A stretch of 64,000 nt of DNA, taken from the NCBI RefSeq assembly GCF_014534655.1, contig NZ_JACVVD010000005.1, positions 310,001 through 374,000 of the forward strand. Reading direction: 5' to 3'. Of the stretch, positions 63,245 through 64,000 are shown one piece after another; positions within the stretch are counted from its first letter, which is position 1, and each line of letters opens with the position of its first letter. The translations under genes and the position numbers were made by a program. The notes under the pieces were generated by a model. That model was not told the origin of the DNA. It saw only the letters and a program-made list of their open reading frames with translations, and made no database searches. This stretch comes from Paenibacillus sedimenti (GTDB taxonomy: Bacteria > Bacillota > Bacilli > Paenibacillales > NBRC-103111).

Positions 63245-64000
63245 TTATTTCAAGCGAATCTTCAGGACATATAATGACAGGGGTTCCAGTTCGATGACGC
63301 CGGAGCCCGTCGTTTCGAAATCCTTGACTCGAAGTCGCGCAGGCTCGGCAAAAGTATTCATAGCTTCGATCTCCCTATCTCCGAACAGTTGTCCGCTGAT
63401 GGTATCGATCTGTTCGTCCGTAATCCCGATATCCACCGTGTGATGGTTTTCATGGTCTCGGTTGATGATATTGAGAATAACCGTGCGGTTGTTCTCATCA
63501 TAGCTAGCAGATGTATCCAGCAACTGCACTTCCTTGTAATAGGATCCTTGATATGTGCTGCCGCCGTTCCAGACATCAACGGCCGTCATGTCTCTATTGG
63601 CTAAGAACATCTCCTGAACGTAAGAAACACCCTGACGGTAGAAGCCAGTTCCACCGCTCTCGGTTACCATGGCCGGAATCGTATTCACCAGTTGTGCCAT
63701 ATTGGACAAGGTGGCAACGTCGCTGTTTCTCACAAAGATATTAAAGTAAGAACCGACAAGCAAGCTGTCGCTCACATTGAAAGGCACCATATGGTCAGCT
63801 TCATGGCGGTACCATGGATTATACTCATCCAGGGCAATGCCGATGGTTTTGAACTTGTTATGCTTATGGTTGATCAGACGAATATCTTCCCTCATGATCC
63901 GATAAGCATCTTCGAGCAAGGTCATAAATTCGGACAGGAAATAGTGGGTTTTAACTGGCCCCCATTCCTGCCATGTATCCCTTACGCTGTCCTTATAGTC
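63245..64000 (-). CDS. GH51 alpha-L-arabinofuranosidase, C-terminal part
   Basis: 252 codons are visible; the frame runs off the right edge, so the N-terminus with the catalytic acid is missing. Segments such as WGPVKTHYFLSEFMTLLEDA, DEYNPWYRHEADHMVPFNVS, VATLSNMAQLVNTIPAMVTE and the C-terminal beta-domain NRTVILNIINRDHENHHTVD match the family. It removes terminal arabinofuranose. No signal peptide can be judged. Its position next to lyases with an arabinose-binding module supports an arabinose-decorated substrate. Confidence 0.9.
   Translation of the reverse strand, partial: DYKDSVRDTWQEWGPVKTHYFLSEFMTLLEDAYRIMREDIRLINHKHNKFKTIGIALDEYNPWYRHEADHMVPFNVSDSLLVGSYFNIFVRNSDVATLSNMAQLVNTIPAMVTESGGTGFYRQGVSYVQEMFLANRDMTAVDVWNGGSTYQGSYYKEVQLLDTSASYDENNRTVILNIINRDHENHHTVDIGITDEQIDTISGQLFGDREIEAMNTFAEPARLRVKDFETTGSGVIELEPLSLYVLKIRLK

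Overview
The window looks like a chromosomal segment of a spore-forming, soil or plant-associated Paenibacillaceae bacterium. Support comes from an uninterrupted sigma-K gene, two YesM/YesN-type two-component pairs, two LplB/YtcP-type carbohydrate ABC importers without a local ATPase gene, many glycan-degrading enzymes, and strong AGGAGG ribosome binding sites with frequent TTG or GTG starts. No rRNA, tRNA or CRISPR array was seen.

Region 1 (1-13983) is mixed. It holds an aldo/keto reductase end, a MarR repressor with an MFS exporter behind a clear operator-promoter, a regulator/kinase/sugar-binding-protein triad resembling XylFII-LytS-YesN sensing systems, a lone LytTR protein, and a COG2509-like FAD oxidoreductase. 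The oxidoreductase leader carries a PurR-type operator over a strong promoter and then a purine-riboswitch-like aptamer with a terminator. An orphan CitA/DcuS-type kinase, a metallo-beta-lactamase-fold protein and a membrane protein follow.

Region 2 (14193-23573) is a complete opine-metallophore operon on the minus strand in the order cntK-L-M-A-B-C-D-F-E, with a Zur-box-like palindrome upstream of cntK. It should make, export and re-import a staphylopine/bacillopaline-type zinc or nickel chelator. sigK follows on the plus strand.

Region 3 (25185-43052) is a plant-glycan utilisation locus: a membrane-anchored AraC regulator, a GH28 enzyme, an ABC importer, three GH43-like proteins, a GH38 alpha-mannosidase and a GH95 alpha-fucosidase. 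It also contains decay products: a fused kinase/GH95 remnant and a frameshifted beta-helix gene. The GH28 gene and the importer operon have related promoter segments.

Region 4 (43071-64000) starts in visibly AT-richer DNA. A LysE-family exporter sits behind a T-box-like leader. A second ABC importer with its own YesN/YesM pair is followed by three tandem secreted alginate-lyase-family proteins of about 607, 956 and 1903 residues, and then by the C-terminal part of a GH51 arabinofuranosidase. The middle lyase gene lies between two identical 91-bp direct repeats, beside a decayed transposase fragment, so it looks like an inserted cassette. CBM42, GH51 and uronate-lyase-type domains together suggest an arabinose-decorated, uronic-acid-containing polysaccharide as substrate.
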